Shown here piece by piece: positions 7,060 through 14,146 of a stretch of 36,466 nucleotides of DNA. The stretch is taken from the IMG/VR virus record IMGVR_UViG_3300042377_000446, positions 1-36,466 of that record; one strand, given 5' to 3'. The notes beneath the pieces are model-generated. The model ran no database searches. It was not told the DNA's origin and worked only from the letters and a program-made list of their open reading frames with translations. The DNA is from a virus. The position numbers were made by a program, and so were the translations under genes. Numbering within the stretch: the stretch's first letter is position 1; every line of letters begins with the position of its first letter.

Positions 7060-7290
7060 TGCCGTTAAGTATGTCACCACACTCGCGCTCATTGCATTGA
7101 GGGCATGACTTAACCGTCGGACAGACCTCTGGCGCAAGGCATTGCATCCAAGTCAACGCGCCATGAGCGACCTGAACAGTGGGTGCGAGTGTGGTAGTTT
7201 AATCTAGGTGGTAATAACCAACGCCACTCCTCGCAAGGGACAGTAAAACGCGGTCGCAAGCCGAGTTGGTGGTGCAACTCCACCTCACAA
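7060..7290 (+). ncRNA. Candidate structured non-coding RNA with pseudoknot and twin GCAA hairpins
   Basis: This 307-base gap between genes has no convincing reading frame but strong RNA-like pairing. Stem A pairs 7064-7075 with 7112-7124 (12 pairs, one bulged G at 7117). Stem B pairs 7076-7094 with 7177-7195 (19 consecutive pairs, three of them G-U). Its 5' strand lies in the loop of stem A, so the two make a pseudoknot. A 6-bp hairpin pairs 7130-7135 with 7158-7163. Downstream, 7217-7222 pairs with 7265-7270 and encloses two hairpins of the same design (7228-7240 and 7251-7263): three pairs, a bulged U, and a C-G pair closing a GCAA tetraloop. A last hairpin, 7263-7268/7275-7280, competes with the enclosing stem. 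It matches no RNA class I know: it lacks tRNA, tmRNA and RNase P signatures, and I see no group I core. The strand is assumed from its neighbours. Confidence 0.6.
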
Positions 7291-7327
7291 CCAACACTAA
7301 CACAACCAACACTAACACAATTATTAT

Positions 7328-7537
7328 ATGGAGAAGAATGAAGAAGAAATGATGTATCTTGTAGGGCAGATTAAACAAATTGTTGACTCTGATACCAACG
7401 GTGTGCGCTACCTAGCTGAACAACTGAGTTCATACAACTTGGAAAACCAGTTATTGAAGCACGTCAAAAACCCTTTGCCAGATATGCCAGCAAACAACCC
7501 ATGCCCCGTTGATGAAAATGGGGATGCTATCTATTAA
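7328..7537 (+). CDS. Small hypothetical protein
   Basis: A 69-residue acidic protein (MEKNEEEMMYLVGQIKQIV) with an N-terminal amphipathic helix and a Pro/Asn-rich C-terminus (PLPDMPANNPCPVDENGDAIY). I do not recognise it. It follows the structured RNA with a leader of repeated ACCAACACTAACAC and ends 26 bases before the DNA polymerase start, so it is probably co-transcribed with the polymerase. No motif suggests a function. The consistent early-gene leader supports it as a real gene. Confidence 0.6.
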   Translation: MEKNEEEMMYLVGQIKQIVDSDTNGVRYLAEQLSSYNLENQLLKHVKNPLPDMPANNPCPVDENGDAIY

Positions 7538-7563
7538 CCTTTAACCCCAGCAAAAAGTTCATC

Positions 7564-9837
7564 ATGTATCACCTAGACTATGAGACATATAGCCCCGAGG
7601 ACATTAAAGTTGTCGGTGCGTTTAAGTATGCTGCACACCCCGATGCAGAAATCCTTGTTATGTCCATAGCTAGGAATGATGAACCCCCTGCCACTTGGTC
7701 TGTCTTAGATAAGAACCCTGCCGCTATTGCCCTGCTGCGGGAAGCAGTTGATTCTGGTGAACCCATTTGGGCGCACAATGCACAGTTTGAATATGCCGTC
7801 TCAAAGAACCTATTCACCAAGACGTTTGGATTTGAACCCCCAGCACTTGAGCAATGGCACTGCACAGCTAGCTTGTGCCGTTTGGCGGCAATGCCTAGTT
7901 CGTTGAAGGATGCAGGGGAATTTCTCAAGCTACCCGCACAGAAAGACACCGATGGAACACGATTGATAAACCTTTTTTGCAAACCCCGCAAACCGTCTAA
8001 GCTAAACAAAGCTACACGGATATTCCCTGCCGATGCACCCGAAGATTTCCAGAAGTTCGTGGGCTACTGCGAACGGGATGTGATAGTCGAGCGGGAGATA
8101 CATTCTATTTTAGCCCGATTGGGCAAGCAGAACCACCCGACCATAGCTAGCTACCATGCAGACCTACGGATGAACGATAGGGGCATACCGCTTAACGTCG
8201 AAGCATTGCAACATGCCCTAGCATTGATCAGTGAATATACTGAAAAGCTGATTCCCATTTTCCAATCCCAAGTAGCACACCCCACCAATAGCGTCACACT
8301 GCCCGTCACGACCACGCGCAAGATTCCTAAGCGGGTTTCCCTTTCCGAAGGGTTCAACCCCTCACAAGGGGAAATGATGAAGGTATGGATGAAGACTCAA
8401 GGTTTCTTTGGGGATGATCTACAAGCGGAAACTGTAGAGCAATGGTTAAAGAAACCCCTTGTGGATTATCTGACCCCAGCGGGGGTTGCTGCACTGCAAA
8501 CATATTCTCTAATCGGTTCGGCAGCAGTAAAGAAAATCCCAGCTATGCTGAACATGGCAGAATCCGATGGACGTGTGCGCGGGGCGTTACTGGTCTATGG
8601 TGCAGAGAGAACCCACCGTTGGACAGGCAAAGGGATTCAACCCCAAAACTATGCACGTCCCACCATTACGTTCTCCGATCTAGCTTATCAATTTATTTGT
8701 GGGAAAGCTAGCATTGCTGAGATTGAGGAAGTGTTTGGTGATTTATTCCCCGTCATGGTTAGCTGTGTGAGAAACTTCATTCAACCCCCCAACGGGCAGA
8801 TGGTGTTGCAAGCTGACTACGCTTCTATCGAAGCACGGATAGCACCGTGGTTGGTAGGTGAAGAAAAAACTTTGGATGCGTTCAGACGTAAAGAACCGAT
8901 CTATGAGAACATGGCAGCATTGATCTTTGGTGTGGTAGCTAGCATGGTTTCCAAAGCGCAACGGTTCATCGGCAAGCAAGCAGTTCTTGGGTGTAGCTAC
9001 AATATGGGCAGACCAAAGTTCAGGGCTACTTGCGAATCCTACGGGTTCGTTCCCACCGATGAAATGATTGAGGATTATAAACCTAGACATGAAGGGTTTG
9101 TAGAACGTGCGCTAGCTAAGACCCGCAAAGAAATCGAACGGAAGTATTCTGCCGATGGACGGGACGTTCCCTCTAAGTATTTGGAGGATGGTTATGTTGC
9201 CACCCGCACGATGAAGGATAATAATTGGTCAACCCTGCACCCTGAAACAAAAGCTGAGTGGATAAACTTTACCTATGATGATCTAGCTGACCGTGCCGTT
9301 TCGCGTTGGCGCATTGAGAACCCCAAGATAGTTTCGTCATGGCGGCAAATTGATGATGCTGCAAAGAAAGCTATCAACTCCCCCAAAGAGATATTCACTG
9401 TGGGCAAGTTGTCATTTGCCTATATCCCCATAGCTAACTTTGATGCGCTATGCATTAAACTCCCATCTGGTCACTACCTCGTTTACCCCCATGCGGCAGT
9501 TGTGCCTAACGAAAGTAAGGGCTGGGGGACACAGATTAAGTTTTGGGGTGTCGTGCCTAATTCGGGCGGCACTTGGGGTTGGTGCTACACCTATGGGGGC
9601 AAGCTACTTGAGAACGCAACGCAAGCCACAGCGGGGGACGTTATGCGGGAAGGTTTACTTGCAGCGGAAGCAGCAGGGTATCAACCTTTTATGCTAGTCC
9701 ACGATGAAATGTTAGCCTATCAACTTGAGGGGCAAACACATGAAGAACTTTGCAAGCTACTATGCACCATGCCCGATTGGGCGAAAGGTCTTCCTCTGGA
9801 AGCAGAAGGTTCAACGATACTACACTACAAAAAATAA
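7564..9837 (+). CDS. Family A DNA polymerase with 3'-5' exonuclease
   Basis: A 757-residue replicative DNA polymerase. The exonuclease motifs are present: D5-x-E7 (LDYETYSPED), a Exo II block (AHNAQFEYA, residues 70-78) and Exo III (YCERDVIVE, D172). The polymerase motifs follow: motif A LQADYASIEAR (D418), motif B K464-x2-R-x3-G-K with GCSYNMG, and motif C V-H713-D714-E715. Both metal-binding aspartates, D418 and D714, are intact. There is no 5'-3' nuclease domain. It probably copies the phage genome with the primase-helicase and DUF2815 protein. Phage polymerases of this length with this exonuclease start are common beside DUF2800/DUF2815 genes. No RNA polymerase gene accompanies it in this window, unlike in T7. 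Its stop overlaps the next start as TAATG. Confidence 0.95.
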   Translation: MYHLDYETYSPEDIKVVGAFKYAAHPDAEILVMSIARNDEPPATWSVLDKNPAAIALLREAVDSGEPIWAHNAQFEYAVSKNLFTKTFGFEPPALEQWHCTASLCRLAAMPSSLKDAGEFLKLPAQKDTDGTRLINLFCKPRKPSKLNKATRIFPADAPEDFQKFVGYCERDVIVEREIHSILARLGKQNHPTIASYHADLRMNDRGIPLNVEALQHALALISEYTEKLIPIFQSQVAHPTNSVTLPVTTTRKIPKRVSLSEGFNPSQGEMMKVWMKTQGFFGDDLQAETVEQWLKKPLVDYLTPAGVAALQTYSLIGSAAVKKIPAMLNMAESDGRVRGALLVYGAERTHRWTGKGIQPQNYARPTITFSDLAYQFICGKASIAEIEEVFGDLFPVMVSCVRNFIQPPNGQMVLQADYASIEARIAPWLVGEEKTLDAFRRKEPIYENMAALIFGVVASMVSKAQRFIGKQAVLGCSYNMGRPKFRATCESYGFVPTDEMIEDYKPRHEGFVERALAKTRKEIERKYSADGRDVPSKYLEDGYVATRTMKDNNWSTLHPETKAEWINFTYDDLADRAVSRWRIENPKIVSSWRQIDDAAKKAINSPKEIFTVGKLSFAYIPIANFDALCIKLPSGHYLVYPHAAVVPNESKGWGTQIKFWGVVPNSGGTWGWCYTYGGKLLENATQATAGDVMREGLLAAEAAGYQPFMLVHDEMLAYQLEGQTHEELCKLLCTMPDWAKGLPLEAEGSTILHYKK

Positions 9838-10166
9838 TGAATACACCAAAGTCTAACTTACCAACTAAGAAGCGCATCTTTTCTGATGTTACTTCTGTCT
9901 CGCGCGGGGCGGCTATAGTCCTAGCTAATGCAGGGTTCACAAACAAAGATTCCATTGTGGTTTCTTGGTCACTGCTCAACCGTTTTATCCGTGACAAAAT
10001 AATCACCGAGAAAGAAACAAAGCAGTTGATTCTGTTAGAACTATTTCGCACTGATAGCGAGTCCCCACGGGATGAAATTATCTACCGTCTAATTAACTAC
10101 CTCACTGCCATTGATAAACTTGAAGTCAAGAAACGGATAGCTAAAGAAACTGGCATCCACATTTAA
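9837..10166 (+). CDS. Small hypothetical helical protein
   Basis: A 109-residue protein whose ATG (9837-9839) shares one base with the polymerase stop codon (TAATG), a typical coupled start; the longer in-frame extension inside the polymerase gene is not needed. It is basic at the N-terminus (MNTPKSNLPTKKRIF) and otherwise helical (SLLNRFIRDKIITEKETKQLILLELFR, then DEIIYRLINYLTAIDKLEVKKRIAKETGI). It has no recognised domain. Tight coupling suggests an accessory role with the polymerase, or simply compact packing. It ends before a 166-base gap that shows hairpins. Confidence 0.65.
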   Translation: MNTPKSNLPTKKRIFSDVTSVSRGAAIVLANAGFTNKDSIVVSWSLLNRFIRDKIITEKETKQLILLELFRTDSESPRDEIIYRLINYLTAIDKLEVKKRIAKETGIHI

Positions 10167-10191
10167 CAACACACCAACTCCACTCAATGAA

Positions 10192-10272
10192 AAGCAAATA
10201 TATTTTCCATGTGAGTATAGTCACATCTTGCAGAATCTATCTAATCAGTAGGGTTACTGCTGACATTTGCTT
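10192..10272 (+). ncRNA. Possible small structured RNA or leader in a 166-base gap
   Basis: The gap 10167-10332 has no gene. An 8-bp stem (AAGCAAAT 10192-10199 with ATTTGCTT 10265-10272) encloses two hairpins: ATGTGA/TCACAT (10209-10214/10221-10226) and CAGTA/TACTG (10246-10250/10255-10259). The overall shape is a three-way junction. It is not a tRNA: there is no T-loop and no 7-base anticodon loop. TCACA occurs again at 10275-10279 and could pair with TGTGA instead, which would allow a switch. It could be a leader controlling the nuclease/helicase genes. Confidence 0.3.
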
Positions 10273-10332
10273 AGTCACACGTTTGACGGGGGATTCTTAC
10301 AATGAGTTTTCAAAATTATTAAAAACAAAGTT

Positions 10333-10692
10333 ATGAGTGAATCCGCTTTGGAAAAAAGAGTTGTGAAGCTAGCTAAGTCTATGGGTATCTACACCCGTAA
10401 GTTCACATCCCCTAGTCATCGTGCTGTGCCTGACCGCATCTTTATTTATGGCGGGGGGGTTCTATTCATTGAGTTCAAAGCACCTAAGAAACTGCCCACT
10501 GATTTCCAATGGGTAGAGATTGAAAGTATTTTGCTCCGTGGTTGTTCAGCTACTTTTGTTGACAACTTCAATGATGCTGAAATGCTAATAAACCGACTCC
10601 ACCATGGGGGGTATGAAATTGAGGATGATCTTTTCTACACATGCAAAAACATCTTTAAGAAACATAACCCCTCTAGTAGTATTTCACTATGA
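10333..10692 (+). CDS. VRR-NUC domain nuclease
   Basis: A 119-residue single-domain nuclease. The family signature is clear: an N-terminal helix with E7, then V-P33-D34-R-I-F, then FIE47-F-K49-A-P (the E-x-K active-site strand) and Q59. This is the PD-(D/E)XK fold of the VRR-NUC family, whose phage members may cut structured or branched DNA. Length is typical of stand-alone phage copies. Its stop overlaps the next gene's start by four bases (ATGA), so it is translationally coupled to the SNF2-type helicase, a pairing I recall from many phage replication modules. Together they may process replication or recombination intermediates. The exact substrate is unknown. Confidence 0.9.
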   Translation: MSESALEKRVVKLAKSMGIYTRKFTSPSHRAVPDRIFIYGGGVLFIEFKAPKKLPTDFQWVEIESILLRGCSATFVDNFNDAEMLINRLHHGGYEIEDDLFYTCKNIFKKHNPSSSISL

Positions 10693-12119
10693 AGTTCACA
10701 CCCCGCTACCACCAGCAGTTAGGAATAGACCACTTAGGCAACAACTCCTATGCGGCTTTATTTGCTGGCATGGGGTTGGGCAAAACCGCAATGGTTATCG
10801 AAAGGCTAGCTAGGGATTTAGCCGATGGTCACACCAAAGGCATCCTAGTAATTGCCCCCCTGCGGGTTTCGTTATTCACTTGGGCAGATGAAGTAGCTAA
10901 GTGGGATAACTTCAAGTTCATCAAGGTAGTGTCGCTACGCACACCAGAGGGTATGGCAGAGTGGAACAAAGGGACACCATGCATTTACACCATGAACTAT
11001 GAGTCTATAACTATCCCGCGCACATCGCGCATTGGTGAACTGACCGATAGTGGAATCCTAAAAAAGATTCTTCACGGGAAAAAAGCGTCCGATCTTCCCG
11101 TTGATACCGTGGTGTGGGATGAACTTAGCAAAGCTAAAAATCCACGCTCAAAAAGGATTCAATTTTTCAGACGCTACAGAAATAAATTTGTGCGCCACTG
11201 GGGTTTAACAGGCACACCTATCCCCAACTCGTATCAAGATATTTTTGCACAAATCCGTTTGTTAGATGGGGGTCAAACATTTGGCACGGTCATGGGAAAT
11301 TTCAAGCAGCAATACCTAGAACCGTTAGACTTCCATGAACGGCAGTGGGGGGTTCGGAAAGATTGCATTGGTGCGATTGAGGACAAGCTAGCTACCATTG
11401 CTTTAACCCTGCGCTCAGAAGATTATTTAGACATCCCACCCGTGCGGGTTATTGACGTGCCAGTGAAGCTACCCCCCAAAGCGAAAGCTATCTACTCCAA
11501 GTTGGAGAAAGAATTTATCATCAAGCTAGATGATGCCACCATCACCGCAGTCAACAAAGGTGTCCTTGTCGGTAAGCTACAGCAAGTCCTAAGTGGTGCG
11601 GTCTATGCCACCAACGAGGATGATATACTTGCCGTTGGGGAAACCAATGTGGTCACTCATATCCACGATGCAAAAGTTGATGCGTTGAAAAAGCTATTCA
11701 ATGAGCAGGGTAAAAAACCCATGCTGGTAATCATCCGATTCAAGCATGAACGTGATAGGATTTTGAAAGCTATTCCAGAAGCAAAAGCATTTCACTCTGA
11801 TTTGCTAGCTAGTTGGAACGCTGGGAAAATCCCCATGATGGTTGCACACCCCCTATCCATGTCGCATGGGTTGAACATGCAGAGTGGGGGCAGTAGGATT
11901 TGTTGGGTTACACCCCCCTACTCAAGTGAGGAATATGACCAGACCAACGCTAGGCTAGCTAGAACGGGTCAGGACAACGAGACGCAGATATTCCGCTTAC
12001 TCGTAGAGGGAACGCTGGATGATGCGGTTGTAGCAGTCCTAGAGTCAAAACTAGAAACACAGGGGGGATTCATGAAGCACCTAGCCAACAAGATTAAAAC
12101 CCTGCAACGTGCGCGATGA
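10689..12119 (+). CDS. SNF2-type (superfamily 2) helicase/translocase
   Basis: A 476-residue ATPase with intact SF2 motifs: Walker A GMGLGKT (27-33), Ia IAPLRV (55-60), motif II DELS (144-147, in place of DEAH), motif III LTGTPIPN (173-180) and motif VI around Q418-T-N-A-R-L-A-R-T-G-Q (418-428). It has the compact size of phage SNF2-type proteins encoded after VRR-NUC, with which it overlaps by ATGA. It probably moves on double-stranded DNA to remodel protein-DNA complexes or branched intermediates; strand separation is not assured for this group. It is the last gene of the + strand block. Its TGA (12117-12119) directly abuts the stop codon of the convergent lysin gene. Confidence 0.9.
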   Translation: MKFTPRYHQQLGIDHLGNNSYAALFAGMGLGKTAMVIERLARDLADGHTKGILVIAPLRVSLFTWADEVAKWDNFKFIKVVSLRTPEGMAEWNKGTPCIYTMNYESITIPRTSRIGELTDSGILKKILHGKKASDLPVDTVVWDELSKAKNPRSKRIQFFRRYRNKFVRHWGLTGTPIPNSYQDIFAQIRLLDGGQTFGTVMGNFKQQYLEPLDFHERQWGVRKDCIGAIEDKLATIALTLRSEDYLDIPPVRVIDVPVKLPPKAKAIYSKLEKEFIIKLDDATITAVNKGVLVGKLQQVLSGAVYATNEDDILAVGETNVVTHIHDAKVDALKKLFNEQGKKPMLVIIRFKHERDRILKAIPEAKAFHSDLLASWNAGKIPMMVAHPLSMSHGLNMQSGGSRICWVTPPYSSEEYDQTNARLARTGQDNETQIFRLLVEGTLDDAVVAVLESKLETQGGFMKHLANKIKTLQRAR

Positions 12120-12623
12120 TCACCCACGGATGCGAATACGTGCTTTGACTTGCGAAACTAAGCGGGTCTTCTTAGCCACTACGTTACCTTCCCTTGAGCC
12201 AGCAGCATTAGTATTACCATCTATGGTTTGAACTTTTCCATCTGCTGCGTCAGCTAAAGCAATGCCAATGTGGGAGAACTTAAAAATCACAAGATCACCT
12301 TTTTTAATGTCCCACGTTGACGGGTTCATCATTGTGTTTGTGCTGGCATCCTGAGCTAGTGACCAATCAATAAACCCAAACGCACTGGCAGTAGTGGGAC
12401 GTTTGAAAGTAATTTTTCGCCCAGCTAGCACAACCAGAAAAACCCAGCAGACAAAGGAAGCACACCACGCATAACCATCATCCCCTGCTGCGCCCCCATT
12501 GGGGTCATAGCTATCAGCATCAAAGAATGGTTGTAGTGCTTTACCTTTATTGTTACCACCACTTTCTTTTACACCTAGTTTAGTGAGTGCTGTAGCTACT
12601 AATGCATCTGCTATAGTTATCAT
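12120..12623 (-). CDS. CHAP-domain endolysin
   Basis: A 167-residue predicted peptidoglycan hydrolase. The CHAP core is visible: Y-A-W-C54-A-S-F-V (nucleophile Cys54), GDLVIFKFSH118-I-G-I (His118) and IDGNTN (134-139), which gives the third polar residue. CHAP enzymes cleave amide or peptide bonds in the cell wall. There is no signal peptide or separate binding domain, so release depends on a holin; two holin-like genes lie just upstream in the same operon. It is the last gene of the late block. Its stop TGA is adjacent to that of the opposing helicase, so the two share a TGATCA palindrome. Confidence 0.88.
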   Translation of the reverse strand: MITIADALVATALTKLGVKESGGNNKGKALQPFFDADSYDPNGGAAGDDGYAWCASFVCWVFLVVLAGRKITFKRPTTASAFGFIDWSLAQDASTNTMMNPSTWDIKKGDLVIFKFSHIGIALADAADGKVQTIDGNTNAAGSREGNVVAKKTRLVSQVKARIRIRG

Positions 12624-12635
12624 ATTTTTATTTGG

Positions 12636-12806
12636 TTAGTCTTTGTCGCTTGTTGGTTGCTGGGCATACTTCGGTTTGATTACTACCGTGCCAGTTGGTG
12701 TGAGGGTGTATTCACCATACTTACCTTCATAGACTACCCCGCAACCGTTGAGGAAGCACATAACGACCAGCACCAAAGCTGAGAAAATTGAGAATCTTGC
12801 TTTCAT
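12636..12806 (-). CDS. Small lipoprotein, possible spanin-type lysis protein
   Basis: A 56-residue protein: MKARFSIFSALVLVVMCFLNGCG is a lipoprotein signal peptide, with positive charges, a hydrophobic stretch and the lipobox L-N-G-C22. Some 34 residues would remain after processing (VVYEGKYGEYTLTPTGTVVIKPK, then a polar tail). Its start overlaps the stop of the upstream DUF1353-like gene by four bases (ATGA) and its end lies 12 bases before the endolysin start, so it sits inside the lysis cluster. The position and lipid anchor fit an outer-membrane (Rz1/o-spanin-like) lysis protein, though I see no partner i-spanin and its short length leaves the role open. A C-terminal membrane helix is absent, so it is not a unimolecular spanin. 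Confidence 0.72.
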   Translation of the reverse strand: MKARFSIFSALVLVVMCFLNGCGVVYEGKYGEYTLTPTGTVVIKPKYAQQPTSDKD

Positions 12807-13285
12807 AATAATGTCATTCTTACACCTTGTTTATCATGTCCATAGAACTTCTGCCCGAACATTTCCACAGCTTCAAAGTATTGGTTAGCTAGCTCAAACC
12901 CATCATCCTCCATGATGCAGAGGAATTGATAGTTGCAGTCGAACATGTCCCACTGCCCCACTTCTGCGAACTGGAATAGGATGTCATGGAAAAAAGAACC
13001 CCGTCGAGATTTTGCAAAGTCGGGTGTGCCTAGCCAGAACCCAACACGGTCAGTGCCGATGTAACGCTTCGGTGAAGAACCATTCCATGCGTAGTCCTCA
13101 CTGGCATAAAGATGTCCTTTGCGAATCCATGCGCGTAGCTTGCCATCGGATGAATAGAAATTAGCATCTGGGTGTCTAGCTAGTCTGCCCCTTAGCTTAT
13201 GAGAATTTACAGCAGTCGTTACATAGCGATATGTTCTTTTACCCTCGCTGACTGGCAGCAATTTTCTGTAGTGGAATTCAGGCAT
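12803..13285 (-). CDS. DUF1353-like protein in the lysis cluster
   Basis: A 160-residue protein with a block YAWNGSSPKRYIG (about 65-77), then GTPDF and GSFFHDILFQF (about 97-108). The order N/D-G-x-S, T-P and H-D recalls DUF1353, a phage and bacterial family of unknown function sometimes found among late genes. The His-Asp pair and upstream polar residues could form a catalytic or metal site, but none is proven. There is no signal peptide or membrane segment. It is followed by the lipoprotein gene with ATGA overlap and preceded, 3 bases away, by a holin-like gene. A role in lysis or cell-wall processing is suggested by position only. Confidence 0.65.
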   Translation of the reverse strand: MPEFHYRKLLPVSEGKRTYRYVTTAVNSHKLRGRLARHPDANFYSSDGKLRAWIRKGHLYASEDYAWNGSSPKRYIGTDRVGFWLGTPDFAKSRRGSFFHDILFQFAEVGQWDMFDCNYQFLCIMEDDGFELANQYFEAVEMFGQKFYGHDKQGVRMTLL

Positions 13286-13288
13286 AAA

Positions 13289-13486
13289 TTATTGGTCAAT
13301 CCTACTTGGTGTCTGGTCAATGTAGCTTCGTGCTGTTATTAATCCTGTCATTGCCACGGAAAGCATGAATGATACAGTCTCGCGCCAATCGGTGAAATTG
13401 ACGGTTGCCAATCCCGCACTGGCACTTGTTCCCATTGCGATAAGAATGTATAGGGATAACCTTGCACTAGATTGCTTTTGATTCAT
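13289..13486 (-). CDS. Holin-like membrane protein (second)
   Basis: A 65-residue protein from ATG 13486 (MNQKQSSARLSLYILIAMGTSASAGLATV) with two predicted membrane segments: about residues 10-29 and 37-57 (VSFMLSVAMTGLITARSYI). The start is set by the ATGA overlap with the upstream gene; a longer frame to 13531 exists but would run deep into that gene. Size, two transmembrane segments and position between another small membrane protein and the lysin fit a holin or an antiholin. The C-terminus is polar (DQTPSRIDQ). Sequence family not recognised. Confidence 0.62.
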   Translation of the reverse strand: MNQKQSSARLSLYILIAMGTSASAGLATVNFTDWRETVSFMLSVAMTGLITARSYIDQTPSRIDQ

Positions 13487-13677
13487 TTCTTTTTCTTCAA
13501 TAGGTTGCAGAGGGTGACGATGGAAACGCAAATCAGCAGCATTGTCGAAGACGTTTTTAACGCCCAGTCTAATTGTTCTTGGAATTGTGTGATAACGCCC
13601 AATGAAGATGCAGCAATTCCTATTAAACCATTAACTATATTATAAGTTGCACTGTGTTCTTCAATCATAAAATTCAT
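13483..13677 (-). CDS. Holin-like membrane protein (first)
   Basis: A 64-residue protein with two predicted membrane helices, IVNGLIGIAASSLGVIT (about 14-30) and TMLLICVSIVTLCNLL (about 45-60), separated by a short polar loop, and a basic end KKKK. This is the outline of a class II holin. It overlaps the next holin-like gene by ATGA. Two small membrane proteins in tandem often form a holin/antiholin pair, and which is which cannot be told. The 89 bases upstream hold an AGCTAGCT array and no gene. Confidence 0.65.
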   Translation of the reverse strand: MNFMIEEHSATYNIVNGLIGIAASSLGVITQFQEQLDWALKTSSTMLLICVSIVTLCNLLKKKK

Positions 13678-13766
13678 TCTGCTTCTAGCCCAACTGGTGA
13701 ATCCATAAGGGGGTGATAAATTACAAAGTAGAGCTAGCTAATTAGGCAGGGGGAGAAACCACAACC

Positions 13767-14117
13767 CTACAGTTTCGCGCCAATGGTCACTGTGCCGTCA
13801 GGGTTTGCTGTAAACTCATGGGTAGGCACTAGAATGTCTGGTGTGATCTTTGCTTCTGTAGCAATGTCCACGATCAGCTTGGTTAGCTTGCCGTGTGCAG
13901 AAAACATAGATACTGCACCTTTGCCAAATACATCGACTGCTTCTTGTGGAGTCAGTGATGGATTGTGCCAGATTTCATTCATTGCGCCTTTCTGAGACGT
14001 GCAAAGTTCTCGATAGGTCTTTTGCCCTAACATGTCAATGCGTTGTTTCAATGCGCCGATTGCCTGTGGTTTCGGTAGCACAGGATTTGTAGTTTCGTTT
14101 TTGATATTTAATGACAT
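13767..14117 (-). CDS. Hypothetical late protein
   Basis: A 116-residue protein, mostly helical in the middle (ALKQRIDMLGQKTYRELCTSQ, then LTPQEAVDVFGKGAVSMFSAHGKLTKLIVDIATEAK) with a short C-terminal strand region (HEFTANPDGTVTI). I do not recognise the family. It lies between the accessory tail proteins and the holin-like genes. It stops with TAG, so amber recoding is not in use in this phage. Its position would suit a small virion or lysis-timing protein, which is a guess. Confidence 0.65.
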   Translation of the reverse strand: MSLNIKNETTNPVLPKPQAIGALKQRIDMLGQKTYRELCTSQKGAMNEIWHNPSLTPQEAVDVFGKGAVSMFSAHGKLTKLIVDIATEAKITPDILVPTHEFTANPDGTVTIGAKL

Positions 14118-14146
14118 ATAATTTTATTTGTTTGAAATGTTAAAAA

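Noticed and set aside
7200-7290. T-arm-like GGTGG-TGCAACT-CCACC suggesting a tRNA 3' half
   Set aside because: The loop has G where the T-loop needs a second T, and no matching acceptor strand lies upstream. The larger fold explains the region better.
9750-9836. Longer N-terminus for the small gene after the polymerase
   Set aside because: The extension lies inside the polymerase C-terminus; the TAATG overlap gives a natural coupled start at 9837.
10192-10272. Possible tRNA with a 7-8 bp acceptor-like stem and about 79 bases in length
   Set aside because: There is no 7-base anticodon loop, no T-loop sequence and no D-arm; the inner hairpins have 6- and 4-base loops.
13767-13769. Amber recoding of TAG in this phage
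   Set aside because: The 116-residue late gene ends in TAG, several other genes end in TAA or TGA, and I see no in-frame TAG within major genes.
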